A stretch of 5,402 nucleotides of DNA from Candidatus Gastranaerophilales bacterium. Its GTDB lineage: Bacteria > Cyanobacteriota > Vampirovibrionia > Gastranaerophilales > Gastranaerophilaceae. Shown here in pieces: positions 1 through 5,382 of this stretch (positions are counted from its first letter, which is position 1; each line of letters begins with the position of its first letter). A program made the position numbers and the translations under genes. Location of the stretch: assembly GCA_905235825.1 (NCBI GenBank), contig CAJONH010000033.1, positions 1-5,402 on the forward strand, in the 5' to 3' direction. A model generated the notes under the pieces. The model did not search any database. It was not told where the DNA came from and saw nothing but the letters and a program-made list of their open reading frames with translations.

Positions 1-346
1 CGTAATTTAATGACGGTATTATCTGCAAAACAGGTTTTAAATATTCTTCTCCGATTTTTTCAGCTACATAATCCCTTACCGCAACTTTATCCGTACATTT
101 TCTCATTAAATCAGTTATGCCATATAATTTAATCCATTGTATTTTTTGATTAAAAGTCTTACACTTCTTTTTATTTATCCTCCACGTTCCATTCCTAAAG
201 CTCCACTCTAACGGAAGTTTTTCTCCCGTATTTATTTTAAAACATTTAGCTAAATACAAAGGATATTCTTTTTCGTCTAAGTTTTTGAGAAAGTAATAAT
301 CCCATGGCGGGTTTCCTATTTCATTGTTTTTAAAAAACTTAAACAT
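1..346 (-). CDS. TupA-like ATP-grasp protein, N-terminal part (cut by window edge)
   Basis: Reading the minus strand from the ATG at 346-344 gives 115 uninterrupted codons that run off the left edge. Residues 64-78 (TFNQKIQWIKLYGIT), then DKVAVRDYVAEKIGEEYL (86-103) and PVLQIIPS (105-112), match the signature order of the TupA-like ATP-grasp family, which normally reads like TFNEKIQWLKLYD, then DKYxVReYVkEKIGEEYLIPLL. Family knowledge: these proteins are named after Bacillus TupA (teichuronopeptide synthesis) and usually sit in surface polysaccharide loci, probably joining an amino acid or acidic group to a glycan; the true substrate is rarely known. The ATP-binding and catalytic part lies outside the window, so activity cannot be judged. 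The start is supported by a GAGA element about 7-10 bases upstream and a strong promoter further up. It is divergent from the HTH gene. The family call is fairly secure; the substrate is unknown. Confidence 0.8.
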   Translation of the reverse strand, partial: MFKFFKNNEIGNPPWDYYFLKNLDEKEYPLYLAKCFKINTGEKLPLEWSFRNGTWRINKKKCKTFNQKIQWIKLYGITDLMRKCTDKVAVRDYVAEKIGEEYLKPVLQIIPSLNY

Positions 347-395
347 ACTTTAATCTCATTTTAAGTTCACGAAGTTGGTACTTATATCGTTAATC

Positions 396-424
396 AAAAT
401 ATCACATATTAATGCTAATGTCAA
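396..424 (-). promoter_or_regulatory. Sigma-70-type promoter of the ATP-grasp gene
   Basis: On the minus strand there is a perfect -35 box TTGACA (424-419), a 17-base spacer and a -10 box TATTTT (401-396) preceded by TGA, making an extended -10. The predicted transcript starts near 389, leaving a leader of roughly 43 bases before the ATG at 346. This is the best consensus promoter in the window. No equally good promoter is visible for the HTH gene on the opposite strand. Confidence 0.7.
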
Positions 425-443
425 GATACCAATAAAAAGGTAT
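425..443. promoter_or_regulatory. Operator-like inverted repeat in the divergent spacer
   Basis: ATACC (426-430) and GGTAT (439-443) form an inverted repeat with an 8-base A/T centre. A further related half-site, GGTAC, lies at 377-381. The palindrome lies directly beside the -35 box of the minus-strand promoter and ends 7 bases before the HTH start codon. This is the usual place for the autoregulatory site of a small Cro/C1-type regulator. Binding is inferred only; the half-sites are short and the region is very AT-rich, so chance is possible. Confidence 0.35.
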
Positions 444-450
444 TAATATA

Positions 451-663
451 ATGAACATAAATGAACAAGCAGCTAATAGAATAACTGAATTAAGAAAAGA
501 AAAAAAACTTACGGCAGAAAAACTTGCAGGATATTCCGAATTATCAAAAAGCTGTATTACTTATGCGGAAAAAGCTCAAAGAGATATAAAATTATCCACA
601 ATTCAAGCTATATGCAATGGTTTTAATATAACTATAGCAGAATTTTTTTCAACTTTTAAATAA
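451..663 (+). CDS. Small Cro/C1 (XRE) family HTH transcriptional regulator
   Basis: This 70-residue protein is essentially one helix-turn-helix domain. Helix 1 is about residues 6-17 (AANRITELRKEKK), helix 2 about 21-28 (TAEKLAGY), recognition helix 3 about 32-40 (SKSCITYAE), helix 4 about 48-57 (LSTIQAICNG) and helix 5 about 61-67 (IAEFFST). The LRKEKKLT, LSTIQAIC and IAEFF blocks are typical of the XRE family. Two positions are off pattern: the common Gln at the start of helix 2 is Ala22, and the usual E-x-G turn after helix 3 reads EKAQ. There is no sensor or oligomerisation domain, so it probably works as a dimeric repressor or antitoxin-like regulator; no toxin gene is adjacent. The Shine-Dalgarno is weak (AAAGG about 10 bases upstream), but no better start exists. 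Control of itself and of the divergent ATP-grasp gene is inferred from the palindrome beside its start. Confidence 0.85.
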   Translation: MNINEQAANRITELRKEKKLTAEKLAGYSELSKSCITYAEKAQRDIKLSTIQAICNGFNITIAEFFSTFK

Positions 664-675
664 AAGATTTTCAAA

Positions 676-711
676 AAACAAAACAGAGCCATTAAAAGCT
701 CTGTTTTGTTT
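676..711. terminator. Bidirectional Rho-independent terminator between the HTH gene and hppA
   Basis: A perfect 14-bp stem (676-689 pairs with 698-711) encloses an 8-base loop. The GC-richer core is CAGAGC/GCTCTG, with A-rich and T-rich flanks, so a U-tract follows the stem in either direction. It lies 12 bases after the HTH stop and 22 bases after the hppA stop, so it can end both convergent transcripts. Confidence 0.9.
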
Positions 712-733
712 GTATATTAACAGTTATAAGCTA

Positions 734-3142
734 TTATTTATCAGAAGGTATTCTCATTGCATAAAATGAACGGACAACAAATATTACGGCAATTATAAAT
801 AATATTACACCGACGATTGTCGCTGCCTTCGTAAATGAAGGTGATATTGCTATTTCCATAGCCAACAATCCGAATAAAGTAGTAAACTTAATAATCGGAT
901 TCATTGCAACGGAAGATGTATCTTTAAAAGGATCTCCGACTGTATCACCAACAACCGTTGCATCGTGCAAAGGTGTTCCTTTTTCATTTAAATCAACCTC
1001 AACTATTTTCTTTGCATTATCCCAGCAGCCTCCGGCATTTGCCATAAATACGGCTTGAAACAGTCCGAATACCGCTATTCCTATTAAATAACTTACAAAG
1101 AAAGAAACAGGAGCATTACCGTTTAAAGGTGCAGATAGACATGCGAATGAAAGTGCAAAAGCAAACAGTGCTATAAAAATATTAAACATTCCTCTTTGAG
1201 CATATTCGGTACATATTTTAACAACTTCTTTGGAATTATCCGTATTTGCCTTTTTATCATCAGTGTCGCCAAGTTTTATATTCTTTGAAATATATTCAAC
1301 AGCACGATATGCTCCTGTTGTAACAGCTTGCATGGAGGCTCCGGAAAACCAGTAAATAACGGCACCGCCCATTAATAATCCCAAAATTGTATAAGGATTT
1401 AATAAATTCAATATCGCTTCGGGTTCGATACCTAACGTTTCTTTAATTACCAGAATTAAAGAAAAAATCATGGTTGTTGCACCGACGACAGCCGTTCCTA
1501 TTAAAACGGGTTTAGATGTTGCTTTAAAGGTATTTCCCGCACCGTCATTTTGTTCCAAAAACTTTTTAGCATTTTCAAAATCGGGTTCAAATCCGAATTC
1601 ATTTTTTATTTCTTGTTTTATATTCGGAATTTCTTCTATTAATGATAATTCATAAACTGATTGAGCATTATCAGTAACAGGCCCGTAACTGTCAACCGCA
1701 ATTGTAACAGGCCCCATTCCCAAAAATCCGAAAGCAACTAATCCAAAAGCAAATACCGAAGGATATATCATTATATTTTCATGTATGTTTAAACTTGCAA
1801 AATAAGAACCTGTCATTAATCCTACAATAACTAAACCAATCCAAAAACCGGAAAAATTACCCGAAACAATACCTGAAAGTATTGTTAAAGAAGCACCGCC
1901 TTCTTTTGATGCCGTTACAACTTCGTGTGTATGTTTAGCTTTAGGACTTGTAAATACTTTTGTAAATTCGGGTATTAAAGCAGCACCTAATGTTCCACAG
2001 CTTATTATTATTGAAAGAATTAGCCATAATCTATCCGGCATTGAGCCTAAAAGATACTTACTTACACAGAAGGTCATTACAATTGATAATATAGAAGTAA
2101 TCCAAACTAAATTGCTTAAAGGTGCTTCAAAATCTATGTCTTTTTTATTTTCATATAAAATATTGTTTAATATTCCATTAATTCCATAGGAAACAACCGA
2201 GGTAATAATCATAAGGTATCTCATTACAAAAATCCACGTTAATAAAGGAATTTGATAATCAGGAAAAACACCGAGAAGAATAAAACTTACAAGAGCGACA
2301 CCTGTTACACCGTAGGTTTCAAAACCGTCGGCAGTAGGGCCTATTGAATCCCCGGCATTATCTCCCGTACAATCCGCAATAACACCCGGATTTCTGGGGT
2401 CATCCTCTTTTATTCCGAAACGAATTTTCATTAAGTCTGAACCAATATCGGCAATTTTTGTAAAAATACCGCCTGCAACACGAAGTGCCGACGCACCTAA
2501 TGATTCACCTATTGCAAACCCTATAAAGCAGTATCCCGCCAAATCGGAAGGAATAAACAAAAGAATTGTAAGCATTACTATCAATTCAACGCTTACAAGA
2601 AGAACACCGATGCTCATGCCTGCTTTTAAGGGAATGTTTAAAATATCTAAGGGTTTATTTTTAAGCGAAACAAAAGAAGTTCTTGCATTTGCAAGAGTAT
2701 TCATTCTTATCCCGAACCATGCAACCGCATAAGAACCCAAAATTCCCACAACGGAAGAAGCAAGAATTATCAGTACATTCTGAAATGTCATTCCCCTCAG
2801 AATACCGAAATAAAAAGCAATACAAATAGCAATTAAAACCTCCAGCAATATTAAAAACTTACCCTGCTGAACAAGATACGTTTTACAGGTTTCAAAAATT
2901 GTCGAACCTATTTCAAGCATTGATTTATGTGCTTTAATACTCTTTATTTGAGCATAAGCAATCAGTCCCCATATAATTCCAAGCACGCTTACCACTATTC
3001 CTGACAGTATTAAATTATATTCCTGACCTTGAAATAACGGAACTTTTAAATCAGCTTCACCCGCATAAGAGGGCAATCCCGATATCATCATTGCTATAAA
3101 CGACGATACAACAGTTAAAAATGAGTTTTTTATTATCAACAT
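734..3142 (-). CDS. hppA: Membrane-bound ion-translocating pyrophosphatase, divergent K+-independent type
   Basis: This 802-residue integral membrane protein splits pyrophosphate and uses the energy to pump H+ (possibly Na+) across the inner membrane. Family-defining active-site blocks are present: EDDPRNP (246-252), GDNAGDSIGPTADGFETYG (260-278), DSYGPVTDN (484-492), NAGGCWDNAKK (702-712) and VVGDTVGDPFKDTS (730-743). These carry the Asp and Lys residues that bind Mg-pyrophosphate. About 16 hydrophobic helices are expected and the length is full. In GNTFKATSK (536-544), Lys540 falls at the position that is Ala in K+-dependent and Lys in K+-independent enzymes. The form GPTADGFETYG, instead of the usual G-M/A-ADLFESY, and Glu213 in GESLGAS place it in a divergent bacterial branch, some members of which are reported to be Na+-regulated H+ pumps. 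Residues 1-27 resemble a signal peptide ending SYA. The start has AGGAG 7 bases upstream. The ion pumped is inferred. Confidence 0.96.
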   Translation of the reverse strand: MLIIKNSFLTVVSSFIAMMISGLPSYAGEADLKVPLFQGQEYNLILSGIVVSVLGIIWGLIAYAQIKSIKAHKSMLEIGSTIFETCKTYLVQQGKFLILLEVLIAICIAFYFGILRGMTFQNVLIILASSVVGILGSYAVAWFGIRMNTLANARTSFVSLKNKPLDILNIPLKAGMSIGVLLVSVELIVMLTILLFIPSDLAGYCFIGFAIGESLGASALRVAGGIFTKIADIGSDLMKIRFGIKEDDPRNPGVIADCTGDNAGDSIGPTADGFETYGVTGVALVSFILLGVFPDYQIPLLTWIFVMRYLMIITSVVSYGINGILNNILYENKKDIDFEAPLSNLVWITSILSIVMTFCVSKYLLGSMPDRLWLILSIIISCGTLGAALIPEFTKVFTSPKAKHTHEVVTASKEGGASLTILSGIVSGNFSGFWIGLVIVGLMTGSYFASLNIHENIMIYPSVFAFGLVAFGFLGMGPVTIAVDSYGPVTDNAQSVYELSLIEEIPNIKQEIKNEFGFEPDFENAKKFLEQNDGAGNTFKATSKPVLIGTAVVGATTMIFSLILVIKETLGIEPEAILNLLNPYTILGLLMGGAVIYWFSGASMQAVTTGAYRAVEYISKNIKLGDTDDKKANTDNSKEVVKICTEYAQRGMFNIFIALFAFALSFACLSAPLNGNAPVSFFVSYLIGIAVFGLFQAVFMANAGGCWDNAKKIVEVDLNEKGTPLHDATVVGDTVGDPFKDTSSVAMNPIIKFTTLFGLLAMEIAISPSFTKAATIVGVILFIIAVIFVVRSFYAMRIPSDK

Positions 3143-3170
3143 GACAATACTCCTATATAATAACTGTTTA

Positions 3171-3199
3171 ATTATATATTAATATTTATAACAAAACTA
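3171..3199 (-). promoter_or_regulatory. Possible hppA promoter
   Basis: On the minus strand a perfect TATAAT (3176-3171) lies 17 bases after a weak -35 (TAGTTT, 3199-3194). Transcription would start near 3164, leaving a leader of about 20 bases that contains the AGGAG ribosome site. The surroundings are nearly pure A/T, so a chance -10 match is easy. No terminator is visible between the upstream gene (stop at 3222) and this point, so read-through from that gene is also possible. Confidence 0.35.
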
Positions 3200-3221
3200 A
3201 TATTTAAAATTACTACACAAT

Positions 3222-3890
3222 TTAAAATCTAAATTTTGTACCTATGTTAATTTGTGATTTAGCAGGTTCGTTTGTGGTTGAAAAAGTTTGACCTGCCCCT
3301 AAGTCTAAATCCATACGGTCGTCTTTAAAAGGACGTATTGATAAAACAAGCTCATTTTTTTGTTGATTATTGGACATATTTTCGGAATATACATTTTTTA
3401 ATTTAACATGCTTATTCAATGAAATTTCAGGAGCCAGTGAAACGGTTCCTGCACCTGCTCCTTCCGATTTATAAGTATCTCGATCCTGTGAATATGACGT
3501 TGTAACACCAAAATGTTCTTTTTCATATTTAGAATATACGGATACGGAATCTTTCATTTCACCCGATTTTTCGGTAGTAGAATAGGTTGCACCTACAGAA
3601 GTATCTTTTACGATTTCTTTTTCAAGACTTTTTGAAACCGACTTTTTTTCGGGCTGAAGCCTGTTAACATCTTCGTATAACAATTTATCGTGCTGTTTTT
3701 TCATAGGGTCAGCCGTATAATTAATATCAACAGCCTCCATATTAACTATCCCCTTTTTGATATCGGAGGTTTCCTGAACATCCTCATCAAGGTTTAAATA
3801 GACGGCATTCTTATCGTTAATATGAGTTTGAGCCTGCATCGTACCTGTAAAAACGAATATTAATAACAATAAATATAATATTTTTTTCAT
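3222..3890 (-). CDS. Secreted, probable small outer-membrane beta-barrel protein of unknown function
   Basis: I do not recognise a named family for this 222-residue protein. Residues 1-20 are a clear signal peptide (MKK, then a Leu/Ile/Phe-rich core, TGTMQA) with likely cleavage before Gln21. Residues 21-95 are polar and Lys/Glu/Asp-rich, probably periplasmic. From about 96 to 222 the sequence changes to alternating polar/hydrophobic strands with short turns: SVGATYSTTE, DSVSVYSKYE, FGVTTSYSQD, VSLAPEISLN, VKLKNVYSEN, NELVLSIRPF, MDLDLGAGQTF and SQINIGTKFRF. That is about eight strands, and the protein ends in Phe, as many outer-membrane barrels do. This points to a small eight-stranded barrel with an N-terminal periplasmic stretch. 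The start coincides exactly with the signal peptide, but there is no Shine-Dalgarno, and the promoter almost abuts the ATG. It lies 79 bases upstream of hppA on the same strand with no terminator between. Secretion is well supported; the barrel is inferred from pattern. Confidence 0.8.
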   Translation of the reverse strand: MKKILYLLLLIFVFTGTMQAQTHINDKNAVYLNLDEDVQETSDIKKGIVNMEAVDINYTADPMKKQHDKLLYEDVNRLQPEKKSVSKSLEKEIVKDTSVGATYSTTEKSGEMKDSVSVYSKYEKEHFGVTTSYSQDRDTYKSEGAGAGTVSLAPEISLNKHVKLKNVYSENMSNNQQKNELVLSIRPFKDDRMDLDLGAGQTFSTTNEPAKSQINIGTKFRF

Positions 3891-3897
3891 AGTAATT

Positions 3898-3906
3898 ATT
3901 ATAGCA
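3898..3906 (-). promoter_or_regulatory. Extended -10 promoter abutting the start of the outer-membrane protein gene
   Basis: The minus strand reads TGCTATAAT (3906-3898), a perfect extended -10. The sequence at -35 (TATCAA, 3926-3921) is poor, as is common where an extended -10 is present. Counting from the -10, transcription should begin at about 3891, one base before the ATG at 3890-3888. The predicted mRNA therefore has almost no leader, which fits the absence of a Shine-Dalgarno for this gene. Confidence 0.6.
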
Positions 3907-3977
3907 GGAAATTTATTCGATTGATATAAAAATATCTAAAAAATATAAATATCATACAAATGGATAATATTAACATA

Positions 3978-4006
3978 TTGAATTATCGAAAAAAATAAGC
4001 TATTAT
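3978..4006 (+). promoter_or_regulatory. Promoter of the small secreted protein gene
   Basis: The boxes are TTGAAT (3978-3983), a 17-base spacer and TATTAT (4001-4006). The expected start is near 4013, giving a leader of about 20 bases that carries an AAGAGGA ribosome site (4019-4025) 7 bases before the ATG. Spacing and both boxes are good, so this promoter is more convincing than the background A/T would suggest. It is divergent from the outer-membrane gene promoter about 75 bases away. Confidence 0.6.
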
Positions 4007-4032
4007 ATTATAAGAACTAAGAGGATTTATTA

Positions 4033-4335
4033 ATGAAAAATTTAATTTTAGCTTTGGCAGCAGTTTTAACAGCAGGTTTAAGTGCAAGTGCATTTGTGGA
4101 TAATCAGTATATGACTACACCGCAATATATGCAGAATACAGGATATTCGGTAGAAATGTCACGTTTAATGTCTGTGATAAATCAGGATCCTTACAGAGAA
4201 CCCGAGGAAGAAAAGCGTGGTTTTAAAAACGCTGTAAAAAAAACATATAATTATATAGCTCCGGGGGCATATACAGATATGGATTTTTATAATCATAATA
4301 TTAATTTAAATAAGTCGAGCTGGAGAGATTTTTAA
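4033..4335 (+). CDS. Small secreted protein of unknown function
   Basis: I do not recognise this 100-residue protein. Residues 1-20 are a textbook signal peptide (MKN, hydrophobic LILALAAVLTAGL, then SASA) with likely cleavage before Phe21, giving a mature protein of about 80 residues. There is no lipobox Cys and no second membrane helix, and the mature part has no Cys at all. It is rich in Tyr, Met and Asn: QYMTTPQYMQNTGYS (25-39), a charged stretch EPEEEKRGFKNAVKK (56-70), then YNYIAPGAYTDMDFYNHNIN (72-91), ending SSWRDF. It is a stand-alone gene with its own promoter, strong ribosome site and a perfect hairpin terminator 13 bases after the stop, which suggests it is well expressed. An export to periplasm or cell surface is likely; any role in the envelope is a guess. 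Length and signals make it a real gene rather than a chance reading frame. Confidence 0.82.
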   Translation: MKNLILALAAVLTAGLSASAFVDNQYMTTPQYMQNTGYSVEMSRLMSVINQDPYREPEEEKRGFKNAVKKTYNYIAPGAYTDMDFYNHNINLNKSSWRDF

Positions 4336-4348
4336 TTAATTGTTTATA

Positions 4349-4380
4349 ACAAAAAAGCTCCCTTTTGGGAGCTTTTTTGT
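4349..4380. terminator. Bidirectional Rho-independent terminator
   Basis: A perfect 14-bp stem (4349-4362 with 4367-4380) has a TTTT loop, a GCTCCC/GGGAGC core, six As before it and six Ts after it. The symmetry lets it end the small secreted protein transcript on the plus strand and the trxA/DUF805 transcript on the minus strand. Confidence 0.93.
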
Positions 4381-4416
4381 ATTTAAATCTAATCCGTTTT
4401 CGCACTTGCCGCTTCT

Positions 4417-4875
4417 TTAAATTCCTTTTATAAATGAAAATACAACAGCAGATAAAAAAGCCAGCGGAATTAATATTAAAAAAACAACAAAATCTGCAAT
4501 TTGTATAAAAAACGGCATTATGTCAAAAAAATATCGTATACATAAAATGTATAAAGCAGGTACTACATATAAAAAGACAAACAGTCTTTTCATGTTCAAT
4601 TGAAATTGATAAGGTTTAGTTCCCGCAAAGTCTGATATCCTTCTATATATAAGCGACAAAGCACACATAACAAGTATCAGCTTTAACAGTTCTGCCATAA
4701 AAACCATAATTGTCAATAAAAACTTCAACGGAATAAAAGGCTCAAAAGCATTGAAATTAACAAAAGAAAGCACAATATACAACGCTGTAACAATAAGAAT
4801 ATTTATTGTATAGTTTTTTCTTGATATAGAACCTTCCCAGCCGAAGAAATCGTTATTATATAATTTATTTGACAT
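4417..4875 (-). CDS. DUF805-like four-helix membrane protein
   Basis: This 152-residue protein is almost wholly membrane-embedded, with hydrophobic segments at about 22-40, 49-76, 97-114 and 120-148. The N-terminal WEGSISRKNYTINI (13-26) corresponds to the W/FxGRISRxEYW opening of DUF805 proteins, and LIYRRISDFAGTK (75-87) corresponds to their LTVRRLHDTGRSG loop between helices. The match is by pattern and is divergent, so the family call is moderate; the function of DUF805 proteins is unknown. It starts only 4 bases after the trxA stop. The only Shine-Dalgarno-like bases (AAAGG) run almost into the ATG, so translation probably depends on ribosomes finishing trxA. The end is odd: one base away in frame, the downstream DNA stays open for another 11 codons (EFKEAASAKTD) and stops at 4389, just before the terminator. 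The C-terminus may therefore be shortened by a recent indel or sequence error. Confidence 0.75.
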   Translation of the reverse strand: MSNKLYNNDFFGWEGSISRKNYTINILIVTALYIVLSFVNFNAFEPFIPLKFLLTIMVFMAELLKLILVMCALSLIYRRISDFAGTKPYQFQLNMKRLFVFLYVVPALYILCIRYFFDIMPFFIQIADFVVFLILIPLAFLSAVVFSFIKGI

Positions 4876-4879
4876 ACCT

Positions 4880-5203
4880 TTATAAGTGTTTATTTAAGTT
4901 ATTAACAATAATATTTTTTGGAACCATATTAACAATGCGTTCAACAGGCTCGCCGTTCTTGAATATTAGAAGACTCGGCACACCGCTTATGGAATATTTT
5001 TGAGCTGTCTGCATATTTTCATCGGCTTTAATTTTAACGAATTTTACTTTTCCGTCAAACTCCCGTGCTATTTCATCAATAACAGGAGCTAATTTTCTGC
5101 ATGGACCGCACCACGTTGCCCAAAAGTCAACTAATGTAACTTTATTTTCTTTTAATACTTCATTTTCAAAAGAATCGTCAGTGATTTCTAAAACATTAGC
5201 CAT
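4880..5203 (-). CDS. trxA: Thioredoxin
   Basis: This 107-residue protein has the standard single-domain thioredoxin length and no signal peptide, so it acts in the cytoplasm as a disulfide reductant recycled by a thioredoxin reductase not seen here. The redox motif WCGPC is at 31-35, with catalytic Cys32 and Cys35. The buried Asp26 (LVDFWA), cis-Pro76 (SGVPSLLIF) and FKNGEP (81-86) are all in place. One position is unusual: the Gly normally at residue 92 in the substrate groove (VGA in many relatives) is Asn in IVNMVPK. The start is supported by GGAGA 7 bases upstream and a good promoter. It is the first gene of a pair with the DUF805-like membrane protein. The identity is near certain; which reductase or targets it serves cannot be read from the window. 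Confidence 0.97.
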   Translation of the reverse strand: MANVLEITDDSFENEVLKENKVTLVDFWATWCGPCRKLAPVIDEIAREFDGKVKFVKIKADENMQTAQKYSISGVPSLLIFKNGEPVERIVNMVPKNIIVNNLNKHL

Positions 5204-5226
5204 AATTTTATCTCCATTTAAATGTA

Positions 5227-5255
5227 ATTATATAAATAATAAAATCTAAATGCAA
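5227..5255 (-). promoter_or_regulatory. Promoter of the trxA unit
   Basis: The minus strand has TTGCAT (5255-5250), 17 bases, then a perfect TATAAT (5232-5227). The transcript would start near 5220, leaving about 17 bases of leader containing the GGAGA ribosome site of trxA. The -35 matches only its first three bases, but the spacing and position are right. Confidence 0.55.
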
Positions 5256-5345
5256 CGGGGTAAATAGGCAGTGGGTATTAACTAAATAATGGAATTAAAA
5301 ATAAAAAAATTTGAAGCAATATACAAATATCTTTAAAATCTTATA
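5256..5345. other. Non-coding stretch at the right edge, no gene recognised
   Basis: Between the trxA promoter and the last terminator there is no convincing gene. The only open reading on the plus strand is a 15-codon frame at 5289-5336 (MELKIKKFEAIYKYL) without a ribosome site, followed 9 bases later by the hairpin. The segment 5255-5277 is locally G-rich for this window. It could hold the end of a small RNA, but no promoter supports this. Confidence 0.3.
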
Positions 5346-5382
5346 GAAAAAGACTGTTTTTATTACAAAAACAGTCTTTTTC
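5346..5382. terminator. Strong hairpin terminator, gene outside the window
   Basis: A perfect 16-bp stem (5346-5361 with 5367-5382) has a 5-base loop (ATTAC), a GACTG/CAGTC core and five Ts ending each 3' arm. No gene inside the window ends here. The most likely user is a minus-strand gene entering from the right: a TAG at 5392-5390 would stop it 8 bases before the stem, but too little sequence is present to show coding. Confidence 0.8.

Noticed and set aside
451..663. Antitoxin of a toxin-antitoxin pair
   Set aside because: The small HTH protein resembles such antitoxins in size, but no toxin-like gene lies within the same transcript: a terminator follows 12 bases after its stop, and the divergent neighbour is an ATP-grasp enzyme.
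676..711. Terminal inverted repeat of a mobile element
   Set aside because: The perfect 14-bp hairpin is fully explained as a bidirectional terminator between convergent genes. Its sequence differs from the other hairpins at 4349 and 5346, no transposase is present and no target duplication is seen.
1470..1655. 61-codon plus-strand reading frame
   Set aside because: It lies wholly inside hppA on the opposite strand, over conserved pyrophosphatase codons, and has no ribosome site. It is a shadow frame.
3143..3221. Terminator or riboswitch between the outer-membrane gene and hppA
   Set aside because: The 79 bases are almost pure A/T. AATATT repeats could pair weakly, but there is no GC core and no conserved riboswitch element.
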